DNA of 64,000 nt from contig NZ_BONF01000046.1 of assembly GCF_016862575.1 (NCBI RefSeq), forward strand, positions 36,813-100,812, given 5' to 3'. The position numbers and the translations under genes were made by a program. The notes beneath the pieces are model-generated. The model saw only the letters and a list, made by a program, of their open reading frames with translations. It did not search any database and was not told where the DNA came from. Position 1 is the stretch's first letter. Each line of letters begins with the position of its first letter. This DNA comes from Catellatospora bangladeshensis (GTDB lineage Bacteria; Actinomycetota; Actinomycetes; Mycobacteriales; Micromonosporaceae). Of this stretch, positions 9,731 through 18,114 are shown in pieces.

Positions 9731-12277
9731 TCAGGAGGCGGTGCCCGTGCCGGTGCGGGAGCGGACCGAGCGGAGCGGGGCGGCGGCCAGCGCCAGGGCC
9801 CGCAGCGACTCGGTGATCTGGTCGGCGGGCAGCGGGCGGGAGAAGTGGAAACCCTGGCCGGCGTCGCAGCCCAGGCGGCGCAGGGCGGTGCGCTGGTCGG
9901 CGGTCTCCACGCCCTCGGCCACCACCCGCAGCCCGAGCTGGCGGCCCAGGTCCACCACCGCCTGCACGATGGCGGCGGCCTGCTTGGAGTCGGCCATGCG
10001 CGCCACGAAGGTGCGGTCCACCTTCAGCTCGTCGACCGCGATCCGGGTGAGGAAGGTCAGCGAAGAGAAGCCGGTGCCGAAGTCGTCGACGGCGAACCTG
10101 ACGCCGAGTTCACGCAGCTCGCGCAGCACCTGGTCGGTGACGGGCAGCGGGCTGAGCACGACCGTCTCGGTGATCTCCAGGACCAGCTTCGCGGCGGGCA
10201 CGCCGTGCCGGCGCAGCAGCTCGGCCACGTCGGCGGGCAGCTGCGGGTCGAGCAGCGAGCGCGGCGAGAGGTTGACGGCGACCGGCACGTCCACGCCCTG
10301 CCGCAGCCACTGCGCCGCGAGCGCCAGCGCCTGGTCGAGCACGTGGTGGGTGAACCGGCCGAGCAGATCGCTGGCCTCGACGGCGCGTACGAAGTCCTTC
10401 GGGATGAGCAGGCCGCGCCGCGGGTGGTGCCAGCGGATGAGCGCCTCGACCCCGGTCGGCGCGCCGCTGCGCAGGTCCACCGCGGGCTGCATCATGAGGT
10501 GCAGCTGGTCGTCGGCGGCCAGTGCGGTGCGCAGCTCGGCCACCAGGGCGAGCCGGTCGGTGCTGGTGCGGTCGCGGTGCGGGTCGTATCCGGTGACCCG
10601 CGCCCCCGACTCCTTGGCCTGGTAGAGCGCGATGTCGGCACGGCGCAGCAGCTCCGTCAGGTCGAACTCGCCGGCCGTGGCCACCACCACGCCGACGGAC
10701 ACCTCCGACGACAACGTCACCCCGGCGACCTCGGTCGGGCTGGCCAGGGCGGCGGTCAGCATGCGGGCCCGGCGCTGCGCCACCACGGTGGCCGCGGTCA
10801 GCCGGTCCGGCTCGTCGTGGTCCGGGGACAGCCCCGGCAGGTCGGTCACCAGCAGCGCGAACTCGTCGCCGCCGAGGCGGGCCAGCAGTTCGCCGTGGCC
10901 GACGTCGGCCGACAGGCGGGTGGCCGCGGTCTGCAGCAGCTCGTCCCCGGCCAGGTGGCCCAGCGTGTCGTTGACCTCTTTGAAGTGGTCCATGTCGAGC
11001 AGCAGCAGGGCCACCGGGGTCCGCGCGTCGAGCCCGCGCAGCACCGCATCGCCGCGGTCCATCAGGGCGTCGCGGTTGAGCAGCCGGGTCAGCGGGTCGT
11101 GGTGGGACTCGTACATGGTGCGTTCGCGCAGCTCGCGCAGGGCGCTGTGGGTGGCCGCGTCGTGCAGGGCGGCGGACAGCGCGTCGCCGAACACGGCCAG
11201 CCGGTGCTGGTCGTTGAGGCCCCAGCCACGCTGGCGCAGCGGGCGCAGGGTGAGCACGCCCACCCGGCCGCCGGCCACCTCCAGCACCCGGGTCAGCGGC
11301 GGGATCCGGTCGGGGTCCACGCCGGACGCGGCGGGCGCCGGTTCGATCTGGATCTCGTCGCCGGTCCGGGCGGACCAGCGATAGCGGGTCTGCGAGCCGA
11401 GCACGGTCAGCTCGGCGGCGCGCACCGGGAACAGCGAACGGGCCGCGTGCAGGCCCTCCCGGGCCACCGCGACCTCGTCGAGCCGGTGCAGCGAGCGGCT
11501 GGCCAGGGCGAACGCGCGCCACGTGCGGCGCTCCTCGTCCTCGTGCACGCGGTGCACGTAGAGCTGGTGCAGCAGCCACAGCAGCGGCGGCAGCACCCAG
11601 AGCCAGCTGGTGCCCCACAGCCGTACGGCGACCAGGCCCAGCGCCACGTTGCCGACGATCATCACCGGGGTGCCGCGCAGCGCCTGCCACACCACGCCCA
11701 CCATGGACTGCCCGTCGCGTACGGCCAGGTGCACCGCGAGCAGGCCCGCACTGGTCAGCAGGTAGGTCAGCGCGGCCAGCACCACCACCACGGCGGCCTG
11801 CGCCGTCATCGGCTGCACGGGCACGCCGCTGCCCTGGACGACCAGCGCCGCGAGCCCGGCGGCCAGCGTCAGCGAGGCGGCCGCGCGGACCGTCTCCACC
11901 GGACTGGTGCGGTTGCCCGAGACCAGCGACACCACCGGCTTGGCCAGCAGCACGCCGATGCCCGCGGCGGCCGGCACCCAGGACACCGGGACCAGGATGA
12001 AGCCCACGATCAGCGCGGCCTCGCCCCAGTCCACATCGATGCCGGTGGAGCCGACCCGCATGCGCAGGCCGAACAGGTGGGCCAGTGTGATCAGGCCGAT
12101 GAGCAGGCCGAACTGCCGGAGGTCACCCTCGCGTACGCCGAGGAGCAGCCCGAAGCCGCCGACCAGCACGCCGGCGACCACCAGCACGGAGATGACGGCG
12201 CGGGCACGAGGCGTCAGCGAAGCGGCGCCGGACCGGCGATACAGCCCGTCCACCGCGCGCGTCAGCCAACTGCCCAT
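9731..12277 (-). CDS. Membrane GGDEF-EAL protein (cyclic di-GMP turnover)
   Basis: The protein combines a diguanylate cyclase-type GGDEF domain and an EAL phosphodiesterase-type domain behind a membrane sensor. From the chosen ATG (848 residues) it has about eight N-terminal membrane helices (to residue ~230), a linker, GGDEF (~400-570) with intact GGDEF in ARLGGDEFALL, and EAL (~590-835). The EAL domain keeps the catalytic set: EALIRWHHP, LEITETVV, DDFGTGFSSL, LKVDRTF and AEGVET. The RxxD inhibitory site expected five residues before GGDEF is absent. I prefer the ATG at 12277 (GGGGG 8 bases upstream) to an ATG at 12301, which has none. Either or both enzyme activities are possible; the EAL side looks fully armed. 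Confidence 0.93.
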   Translation of the reverse strand: MGSWLTRAVDGLYRRSGAASLTPRARAVISVLVVAGVLVGGFGLLLGVREGDLRQFGLLIGLITLAHLFGLRMRVGSTGIDVDWGEAALIVGFILVPVSWVPAAAGIGVLLAKPVVSLVSGNRTSPVETVRAAASLTLAAGLAALVVQGSGVPVQPMTAQAAVVVVLAALTYLLTSAGLLAVHLAVRDGQSMVGVVWQALRGTPVMIVGNVALGLVAVRLWGTSWLWVLPPLLWLLHQLYVHRVHEDEERRTWRAFALASRSLHRLDEVAVAREGLHAARSLFPVRAAELTVLGSQTRYRWSARTGDEIQIEPAPAASGVDPDRIPPLTRVLEVAGGRVGVLTLRPLRQRGWGLNDQHRLAVFGDALSAALHDAATHSALRELRERTMYESHHDPLTRLLNRDALMDRGDAVLRGLDARTPVALLLLDMDHFKEVNDTLGHLAGDELLQTAATRLSADVGHGELLARLGGDEFALLVTDLPGLSPDHDEPDRLTAATVVAQRRARMLTAALASPTEVAGVTLSSEVSVGVVVATAGEFDLTELLRRADIALYQAKESGARVTGYDPHRDRTSTDRLALVAELRTALAADDQLHLMMQPAVDLRSGAPTGVEALIRWHHPRRGLLIPKDFVRAVEASDLLGRFTHHVLDQALALAAQWLRQGVDVPVAVNLSPRSLLDPQLPADVAELLRRHGVPAAKLVLEITETVVLSPLPVTDQVLRELRELGVRFAVDDFGTGFSSLTFLTRIAVDELKVDRTFVARMADSKQAAAIVQAVVDLGRQLGLRVVAEGVETADQRTALRRLGCDAGQGFHFSRPLPADQITESLRALALAAAPLRSVRSRTGTGTAS

Positions 12278-12384
12278 CTGGTGCCCCCTGTCCGAGCGCA
12301 TGCGGCGGAGGGCTGCCGCCTAGGGGAAGGCGACGCTCTCCGGCCTGACGCGACAGGTCCGGGGGCCGGGTCCCTCGATCCGCC

Positions 12385-12615
12385 TCAGCGAGGGTCCGGC
12401 ACGGCGGGTGTGTCGGTCGGCGCGCCGTCACTCATGCTCGCCGAATCGAACGTCTCGGGCAACCGCTTCAGCCGTTGATTCATGTTGCGAATCAGGAAAA
12501 CAGTTGCAGCGGCCAGGAGCAGGATCAACAGCAGCGCCATCGGCCCGGCGAGACCGTCGCCCGACCGGGTGTCGCCGAAGTTGTTGTCGGCCAGGAACTC
12601 CAGCATCTGCCTCAC
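12385..12615 (-). CDS. Small one-pass membrane protein downstream of mca
   Basis: The 76-residue product has one hydrophobic segment (about residues 24-43, LAGPMALLLILLLAAATVFL), then a basic stretch (RNMNQRLKRLP) and an acidic, Pro-rich tail. The GTG start overlaps the mca stop codon by four bases (GTGA), which argues for translational coupling to mca. An ATG three codons in (12606) is an alternative. No family function is known to me; the context suggests a membrane accessory to mycothiol metabolism, which is inference. Confidence 0.7.
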   Translation of the reverse strand: MRQMLEFLADNNFGDTRSGDGLAGPMALLLILLLAAATVFLIRNMNQRLKRLPETFDSASMSDGAPTDTPAVPDPR

Positions 12616-13502
12616 CTATCCGTCGCCGCCGGCTCGCGTACACCGGCGAACAGGTCTTCCTCGGGGATCGCGGTCGCCACGGCGGACCGGACCAGCTGGT
12701 AGTCCTCGGTCGGCCAGGCGGCCCGCTGCACGGTCAGCGGCGCGCGGAACCAGGGACCGTCCGGGTCGATCTGGGTCGCGTGCGCGCGCAGCGCGTCGTC
12801 GCGCAGCTCGAAGTACTCGCCGCAGGGCACCCGGGTGGTGATGCGCGGCGACTTGTCGCCCTGCCAGTCGTCGTTGAGCCGCTCCCCGTACGGCGACTCC
12901 AGCCCGGCGGCCAGCATGGCCTCGTGCATCGCGGTGAACTTCACCTTGGTGAAGCTGATGTGGTAGTAGACCTTCGGCACGTCGAACGCGTCGCCGAACT
13001 CGGGGAAGCGCGCCGGGTCGGCGGCGGCCTCGATCGCGGCCATCGAGATCAGGTGCGTCTGGATGTGGTCGGGGTGCGGGTAGCCGCCCTCCTCGTCGTA
13101 GGTGAGCAGCACCTGCGGCCGGAACTCGCGGATGAGCTTCACCAGCGGCGCGGCCGCCTCCTCGACCGGCACCCGGGCGAAGCAGCCCTCGGGCAGGCCG
13201 GACGGGTCGGCCGGGTCGTAGCCCTCGATCCAGCCCGAGTCGACGAAGCCGAGCCAGGCCTGGTCGACGCCGAGGATGTCCCGGGCCGCGGCCATCTCCG
13301 CGCGGCGGATCTCGGCGATGTTCTCCCAGACCTCCGGGCGGTCCAGTTTCGGGTTCAGCACGTCGCCGCGCTCGCCGCCGGTACACGTGACGACCAGCAC
13401 GTCCACGTCCTCCCGGGCGTAACGCGCCATCGTCGCGGCACCCTTGGACGACTCGTCGTCCGGATGCGCGTGCACCGCCATCAGTCGCAGCCGCTGCGTC
13501 AC
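12612..13502 (-). CDS. mca: Mycothiol S-conjugate amidase Mca
   Basis: Mca hydrolyses mycothiol S-conjugates to a mercapturic acid and glucosaminyl-inositol, clearing alkylating agents and antibiotics in mycothiol-producing actinobacteria. The 296-residue product is of the LmbE/PIG-L zinc hydrolase family: AVHAHPDDE near the N-terminus supplies two zinc ligands and the catalytic Asp, and GYPHPDHIQTH supplies the third. GERGDVLNP and the long Mca-type C-terminal region separate it from MshB. I chose GTG 13502 (GGGGAGAG 5-8 bases upstream) over a start 11 codons further out. It diverges from the DUF4307 gene. Confidence 0.94.
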   Translation of the reverse strand: MTQRLRLMAVHAHPDDESSKGAATMARYAREDVDVLVVTCTGGERGDVLNPKLDRPEVWENIAEIRRAEMAAARDILGVDQAWLGFVDSGWIEGYDPADPSGLPEGCFARVPVEEAAAPLVKLIREFRPQVLLTYDEEGGYPHPDHIQTHLISMAAIEAAADPARFPEFGDAFDVPKVYYHISFTKVKFTAMHEAMLAAGLESPYGERLNDDWQGDKSPRITTRVPCGEYFELRDDALRAHATQIDPDGPWFRAPLTVQRAAWPTEDYQLVRSAVATAIPEEDLFAGVREPAATDR

Positions 13503-13581
13503 CGTGCTCTCCCCACGTGCGAGAATCGACCCCAACAGTGTTCCTCACGCCCCCGACACGCCTAGCGAAGGACCCCCACCG

Positions 13582-14025
13582 GTGACCGAGACCTCCACCG
13601 ACACCGCCGCCGGCCAGGTGGCCGAGCGCGCGCCGTGGCCGGCCGGGCGTTACGGACGCCGGCGCGAGCGCCGCGGCGCCTCCCGCCCCGCCGTGCTCGC
13701 CCTGGCCCTCGTCGCGGCCCTGGTGTTCACCCTGATCGGGGTGCGCCTTTATCGGGCGTACGGTGACGGAGACTACACAGCCTCGGTGACCGCCTTCGAC
13801 GAGATCACCGACACACAGGTCGTGGTGACCTTCATGATCCGGCTGCCCGCCGACGGCGAGGCGGTGTGTCTGGTCCGGGCGCGCGACAAGACCGGGACCG
13901 AGATCGGTCGGGAAGAGGTCACAGTGCGGCCGGGTCCGGATCCGGAGCGCACCATGGTGAGCCACCGCCTGGTGACCACGGGACGCCCGGTCACCGGAGA
14001 GGTTAAGGGCTGCCACCCCGCCTGA
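13582..14025 (+). CDS. DUF4307 membrane protein
   Basis: The 147-residue product has a basic cytoplasmic N-terminus (GRYGRRRERRGASRP), one membrane helix (about residues 40-58) and an extracytoplasmic domain of about 85 residues ending in two Cys-containing strands (EAVCLVRARDK, VKGCHPA). This is the layout of actinobacterial DUF4307 proteins, whose function is unknown. The GTG start has GAAGGA about 8 bases upstream. It is divergent from mca across 79 bases, so the two may share regulation, an arrangement I recall from other actinobacteria. Confidence 0.85.
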   Translation: MTETSTDTAAGQVAERAPWPAGRYGRRRERRGASRPAVLALALVAALVFTLIGVRLYRAYGDGDYTASVTAFDEITDTQVVVTFMIRLPADGEAVCLVRARDKTGTEIGREEVTVRPGPDPERTMVSHRLVTTGRPVTGEVKGCHPA

Positions 14026-14146
14026 TCCGCTGGTAGGTTGGTAACTTCGCCCATCGCGCTCAAGGAGGCAGGTACCTCTTTGGCGCAGGCGGTCGAGCAC
14101 CGCCCGCACGAGTCCGAAAAATCCGTAAGACCTGAGGAGAACGCCC

Positions 14147-14635
14147 GTGTCCACGACTGATGCCACCTGGCTGTCCCAGGACGCGTACGACAGGCTCCAG
14201 GCCGAGCTCAACGAGCTCATCGCCGCCCGCCCCGCCATGGCCGCGGAGATCAACGCCCGCCGCGAGGAGGGCGATCTTCGCGAGAACGGCGGCTACCACG
14301 CCGCGCGCGAGGAGCAGGGCAAGGCCGAGGGCCGGATCCGCCAGCTCCAGGAGCTGCTGCGGGTGGCCCGCGTCGGGGAGGCGCCGAAGGGTGACGGCGT
14401 GTCCGTCGGCACCGTGGTCACCATCTACTTCGACGACGACACCGACGACACCGAGACGTTCCTGCTGGGCTCGCGCGAGATCGCGGCCACCACGGATCTC
14501 ACCGTCTACTCACCGGAGTCGGCGCTGGGCCAGGCCATCACAGGCGCCCGCAAGGGCCAGACCGTGACCTACACGGCCCCCAGCGGCCACGACATCAAGG
14601 TCACCGTCGTCTCCTTCGAGGCCTTCGCGGGCTGA
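14147..14635 (+). CDS. greA: Transcription elongation factor GreA
   Basis: GreA enters the secondary channel of backtracked RNA polymerase and stimulates cleavage of the transcript 3' end. The 162-residue product has the N-terminal antiparallel coiled coil (about 8-80) with the acidic tip REEGDLRENGGYHAAREEQ, including the Asp-Leu-x-Glu-Asn tip motif, and the C-terminal FKBP-like domain (GTVVTIYFDDD, SPESALGQAITGARKGQTV). Length is normal. The GTG start is preceded by GAGGAGAACGCCC. It is followed by a strong bidirectional hairpin and convergent ilvA. Confidence 0.96.
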   Translation: MSTTDATWLSQDAYDRLQAELNELIAARPAMAAEINARREEGDLRENGGYHAAREEQGKAEGRIRQLQELLRVARVGEAPKGDGVSVGTVVTIYFDDDTDDTETFLLGSREIAATTDLTVYSPESALGQAITGARKGQTVTYTAPSGHDIKVTVVSFEAFAG

Positions 14636-14648
14636 CCCTCCCGTTCTC

Positions 14649-14691
14649 ATGATCAAGGCTCTCCGCGGTCCGCGCGGGGAGCCTTGATCAT
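14649..14691. terminator. Bidirectional terminator between greA and ilvA
   Basis: Perfect 13-base arms ATGATCAAGGCTC (14649-14661) and GAGCCTTGATCAT (14679-14691) can extend inward through CCGCG/CGCGG. A short T-run follows on the plus strand. Both flanking genes end here. Confidence 0.8.
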
Positions 14692-14702
14692 TTGGTACGC
14701 GT

Positions 14703-15929
14703 TCAGCTGAAGTGCCCGCCCACGTCGACCTGGTAGCCCGCCCCGCGCAGCGCGCTGACGAGCTGGTCGGAGTGCTCCGCGCCGCGGGTCTCCACGCTCA
14801 GCTCGACCTCGACCTCGCCCAGGTGCAGGCGCGGGTCGTGGCGCTGGTGTGCCACGTCGAGCACGTTGGCGCGCAGGTCCGCGATCAGGGTGAGCAGCGC
14901 GGCGAGCTGGCCCGGCCGGTCCGCGCAGCGGACGTTGACGTGCAGGTAGCGCCCGGCGGCGCTGAGCCCGTGCTCGATCACCCGCAGCATCAGCAGCGGG
15001 TCGATGTTGCCGCCCGAGACCACCGCCACGACCGGGGTGCGCACCTGCACCTTGCCCGCGAGCAGCGCCGCCACGCCGACCGAGCCGGCCGGCTCGGCGA
15101 CCAGCTTGCCCCGCTCCAGCAGCATCAGCAGCGCCCGGGAGATCTCCTCGTCGGTGACCGTGACGACCTCGTCCACCAGCTTGCTGATGTGGGAGAAGGT
15201 GAGGTCGCCGCAGCGCCCCACCGCGATGCCGTCGGCGATCGTGGCCACGCTCGGGATGCGCACCGGCCGCCCGGCCCGCAGCGCGGGCGGCACCGCCGCT
15301 GCCCCGGCGGCCTGTACGCCGATGACGGTGATATCCGGGCGCAGCGCCTTCGCGGCCACGGCCAGCCCCGAGATGAGCCCGCCGCCGCCGATGCCGGTGA
15401 TGATGGTCTGCACGTCCGGGCACTGCTCCAGGATCTCCAGCCCGACCGTGCCCTGCCCGGCGATCACGTCCGGGTGGTCGAACGGGTGGATGAAGACCGC
15501 GCCGGTACGCTCGGCGAACTCCTGCGCGGCGACCAGCGCCTCGTCGACCGTGCCCCCGCTGAACTCGACGCGCGCGCCGTAGCCCTTGGTCGCGGCGACC
15601 TTGGGCAGCGGGGCGCCCACCGGCATGAACACGGTGGCCTTCGTCTTGCACAACCCGGCCGCCAGCGCCACGCCCTGGGCGTGGTTGCCCGCGCTCGCCG
15701 CGACCACGCCCCGCGCCCGCTCCTCGTCGCTCAGCCGGGAGATCCGCACGTACGCGCCGCGCACCTTGTAGGAGCCGGCGCGCTGCAGGTTCTCGCACTT
15801 CAGCCAGGTCGGGCCGCCGAGCTTCGCGGACAGCGGCCGGCACGGCTCGACCGGGGTGGTGCGTACGACGAAACGCAGGCGCTCGCGCGCCGCCTCGATA
15901 TCAGCCAGGCTGACCAGCTCAGGTGTCAC
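14703..15929 (-). CDS. ilvA: Threonine ammonia-lyase with C-terminal ACT domain
   Basis: The enzyme deaminates threonine to 2-oxobutanoate, the first committed step to isoleucine. The 408-residue product is a fold type II PLP enzyme: Lys55 in GSYKVRGAY should bind PLP, SAGNHAQG binds the substrate carboxylate, and GIGGGGLISG binds the phosphate. A single C-terminal ACT domain (about 325-408, HVNVRCADRPGQLAALL) fits the shorter regulated form. The GTG start is inferred from homology and lacks a strong ribosome binding site. The amidase gene lies just upstream on the same strand. Confidence 0.93.
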   Translation of the reverse strand: MTPELVSLADIEAARERLRFVVRTTPVEPCRPLSAKLGGPTWLKCENLQRAGSYKVRGAYVRISRLSDEERARGVVAASAGNHAQGVALAAGLCKTKATVFMPVGAPLPKVAATKGYGARVEFSGGTVDEALVAAQEFAERTGAVFIHPFDHPDVIAGQGTVGLEILEQCPDVQTIITGIGGGGLISGLAVAAKALRPDITVIGVQAAGAAAVPPALRAGRPVRIPSVATIADGIAVGRCGDLTFSHISKLVDEVVTVTDEEISRALLMLLERGKLVAEPAGSVGVAALLAGKVQVRTPVVAVVSGGNIDPLLMLRVIEHGLSAAGRYLHVNVRCADRPGQLAALLTLIADLRANVLDVAHQRHDPRLHLGEVEVELSVETRGAEHSDQLVSALRGAGYQVDVGGHFS

Positions 15930-15958
15930 ACGCCGATCGTGCCACCCCGGCGGGCGGC

Positions 15959-17332
15959 TCAGTTCGGGCGGGGGAAGCCCGGCGCGTGGCGGCGCCACGG
16001 CGCGGCCAGCTCCAGCTGACCTGCCACGGCGAGCAGCAGCAGCTCGGTGCCGGGCGGGCCGACCAGCTGCACCGCCGCGGGCAGCCCGTCCGGGCGTACG
16101 CCCACCGGCAGCGTGAGCGCCGGGAAGCCGGTGATGTTCCACGGCGCCGCGAACGGGGCGTTGCGCACCTGCGACGCGACGTTGGACAGCCAGCCGCGCC
16201 GGTGCCAGGCCGCCGCGCGCAGGGGCGGGCCGGTCAGCACCGGGGTGAGCAGCAGGTCCACCCCGTGCTCGACGAAGAAGCCCAGGCTCCGCTCGCGGAA
16301 CTCCGTGCGGTCCTGCTCGCGGACCAGGCCGCGCCGCCAGGCCACGCCGCCCGCCGCGATCAGGCGCCGGCTGCGCTTCTGCAGGCTGCGCCGGTCCACC
16401 TTCGCCGCCTCCGCGTCCCGGTAGCCAGCCGCGAACCAGGTCGCCAGGCCGCGCAGGCCGAGGGAGGTGGGGTACACCGGGTCGGCGGTCAGGGTGTCGT
16501 GGCCGCACTCGGCCAGCAGCCGTGTCGCGTTGCTCACCGCGGCCCGGTTCGCCTCGTCGGCGCTCGCCCCGGCCACCGGCGAGCGCAGCGACACGGCGAT
16601 GCGCAGCCGGCCCGGCTGGCTCAGCGGCTGCGGCGTACGCCCCGCGAGCACCGCGTGGCCGAGCGCCGCGTCGGCCACCGTGGTCGCCAGCACGCCGTGC
16701 TCGACCAGGCCGAACCAGTCGTCGGCACCGAGGTTCACCGGCAGCACGCCGCGGCCCGGCTTCAGGCCGATCAGCCCGCAGCAGGCCGCCGGGATGCGGA
16801 TCGAGCCCAGGCCGTCGTTGGCGTGCGCGATCGGCACCAGGCCCGCGGCGACCGCCGCCGCCGAGCCGCCGGACGAGCCGCCCGGGGTGCGGTCCAGCGC
16901 CCACGGGTTGCGGGTCGTCGCCGAGTCGTCGTCGGTGACCCCCCACAGCCCCATCTCGGACATCCGGGTCGTGCCGATCACCACGGCGCCCGCCCCGCGC
17001 AGCCGGCGTACCAGCTCGTGGTCCTCCTCCGCGACGGCCTGCCGGGCGCCCGCCGAGCCGTGCCACGTCGGCAGGCCCGCGACCGGGGTGTTCTCCTTGA
17101 CCGCGATCGGCACCCCGGCCAGCGGCAGGCTGCCCATGTCGGTCTGGTCGTCGACCTTCTCCGCCTCCGCCGCGGCCTCGGCGGCGCGCACCGTGCGGAA
17201 CGCCGCCACCACCGGGTCCGTGCTGGTCAGATAGTCGAGATGGTCCGCGACGACCTGCGTGGCCGACGTGTCGCCGCGGCGGACCGCACGCGCGATCTGC
17301 TTGGCGGTGGCCCCGACCCAGGTGTCTGCCAT
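15959..17332 (-). CDS. Amidase (amidase-signature family)
   Basis: The 457-residue product is full length and carries the Lys-cisSer-Ser triad of amidase-signature enzymes: Lys79 in IAVKENT, Ser153 in TPGGSSGGSAA and nucleophile Ser177 in GLGSIRIPA. It hydrolyses a carboxamide, substrate not predictable. It is not GatA: there is no gatB or gatC nearby and the C-terminal region differs. The ATG is preceded by GGAGGAAAG. It lies 29 bases upstream of ilvA on the same strand, so co-transcription is likely though no metabolic link is evident. Confidence 0.93.
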   Translation of the reverse strand: MADTWVGATAKQIARAVRRGDTSATQVVADHLDYLTSTDPVVAAFRTVRAAEAAAEAEKVDDQTDMGSLPLAGVPIAVKENTPVAGLPTWHGSAGARQAVAEEDHELVRRLRGAGAVVIGTTRMSEMGLWGVTDDDSATTRNPWALDRTPGGSSGGSAAAVAAGLVPIAHANDGLGSIRIPAACCGLIGLKPGRGVLPVNLGADDWFGLVEHGVLATTVADAALGHAVLAGRTPQPLSQPGRLRIAVSLRSPVAGASADEANRAAVSNATRLLAECGHDTLTADPVYPTSLGLRGLATWFAAGYRDAEAAKVDRRSLQKRSRRLIAAGGVAWRRGLVREQDRTEFRERSLGFFVEHGVDLLLTPVLTGPPLRAAAWHRRGWLSNVASQVRNAPFAAPWNITGFPALTLPVGVRPDGLPAAVQLVGPPGTELLLLAVAGQLELAAPWRRHAPGFPRPN

Positions 17333-17409
17333 CTCTTTCCTCCACCACACGACTGCGAAACCGGGGATCCAGTATGGAGTGCGGTGACGCGATGTGAGCA
17401 ACAGGAGCC

Positions 17410-17438
17410 TTGCCGCGACGGATTTCATTGGCGATGCT
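17410..17438 (+). promoter_or_regulatory. Promoter of first tandem paralogue (leaderless)
   Basis: TTGCCG (17410-17415), a 17-base spacer and GATGCT (17433-17438), followed after 6 bases by the ATG at 17445. The same elements with identical spacing recur before the second paralogue at 18080. Confidence 0.65.
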
Positions 17439-17444
17439 GAGCGG

Positions 17445-18068
17445 ATGCAGCCGGAGCAGCGTCGCGATTGGACCGTTCCCGTCGTCGTCGGGGTGGTCGC
17501 ACTGGTGGTGGTGCTGGTGCTGTGCGTGGCCGGCGGCGCCGCGGCGTACCTGCTGGCCCGCGACCGCGGCACCGAGCCGGCGCCCGTGGCGGCCTCACCG
17601 AGCCCCAGCCCCGTCGCGGTCGCGCCGTCGCCCAGCCCCGCCTCCCCCGCGAGCTGCCTGGTGGGCCGTTGGAAGGAGACGTCGTACACCGGCAACGCCG
17701 AGATCTACGGCGCGACCGTCCAGCTCACCGGCTCCGGGGCGCTGTTCGACTTCCGGCCCGACGGCACCCTGGTCGCGGTGCACAAGACGAGCCGGCGCGG
17801 CACCAACAGCGGCGACCGGTACGAGGTGATCCACAACGGCACGATCACCATCAACTACGAGGCCGACGACGAGATGATCCACTACAGCAACGCGCGGGCC
17901 ACCGGCACCACCACGTGGAAGGTCAACGGCAGCAAGCGGGGCAGCCAGAAGCTGACCTCGACGCTCGACCCCGAGCGCTACACGTGCAAGGGCGACGAGC
18001 TGCGGCTGTATGGCGAGGGCTTCGCCGTGGAGGCCCAGCGCATCCTGCCGCCCGGCCGCCCGGTGTGA
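17445..18068 (+). CDS. Membrane-anchored extracytoplasmic protein, tandem paralogue 1
   Basis: The 207-residue product has a short cytoplasmic start (MQPEQRRDWTVP), one membrane helix (about 11-34), a Pro/Ser linker (SPSPSPVAVAPSPSP) and an extracytoplasmic domain of about 140 residues. That domain begins CLVGRWKETSYT and contains TTTWKVNG and RYTCKGDELRLYG; the two Cys may form a disulfide. The beta-rich GxW start suggests a lipocalin-like barrel, a guess from pattern only. It is about 60-65 % identical by eye to the next gene. An upstream in-frame ATG (17394) is rejected because the duplicated promoter overlaps that stretch. Confidence 0.75.
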   Translation: MQPEQRRDWTVPVVVGVVALVVVLVLCVAGGAAAYLLARDRGTEPAPVAASPSPSPVAVAPSPSPASPASCLVGRWKETSYTGNAEIYGATVQLTGSGALFDFRPDGTLVAVHKTSRRGTNSGDRYEVIHNGTITINYEADDEMIHYSNARATGTTTWKVNGSKRGSQKLTSTLDPERYTCKGDELRLYGEGFAVEAQRILPPGRPV

Positions 18069-18079
18069 TCAGCGCGGCC

Positions 18080-18108
18080 TTGCCGTGACCGAGCGCGTTG
18101 GCGATGCT
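18080..18108 (+). promoter_or_regulatory. Promoter of second tandem paralogue (leaderless)
   Basis: TTGCCG (18080-18085), a 17-base spacer and GATGCT (18103-18108), followed after 6 bases by the ATG at 18115. It matches the element before the first paralogue, so the duplication included the promoter. Confidence 0.65.
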
Positions 18109-18114
18109 GGACCG

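Noticed and set aside
4736..12478. Uninterrupted plus-strand open frame of about 2580 codons
   Set aside because: It runs antisense to several clear minus-strand genes (asparagine-synthetase-like fusion, DUF255, pspA, TPM-like, GGDEF-EAL). Its product is low-complexity Arg/His/Gln/Val-rich, the usual artefact of GC-rich antisense frames.
17332..17695. Longer amidase starting near 17695
   Set aside because: The added residues are antisense to the first tandem paralogue; MADTWVG at 17332 has GGAGGAAAG and fits family length.
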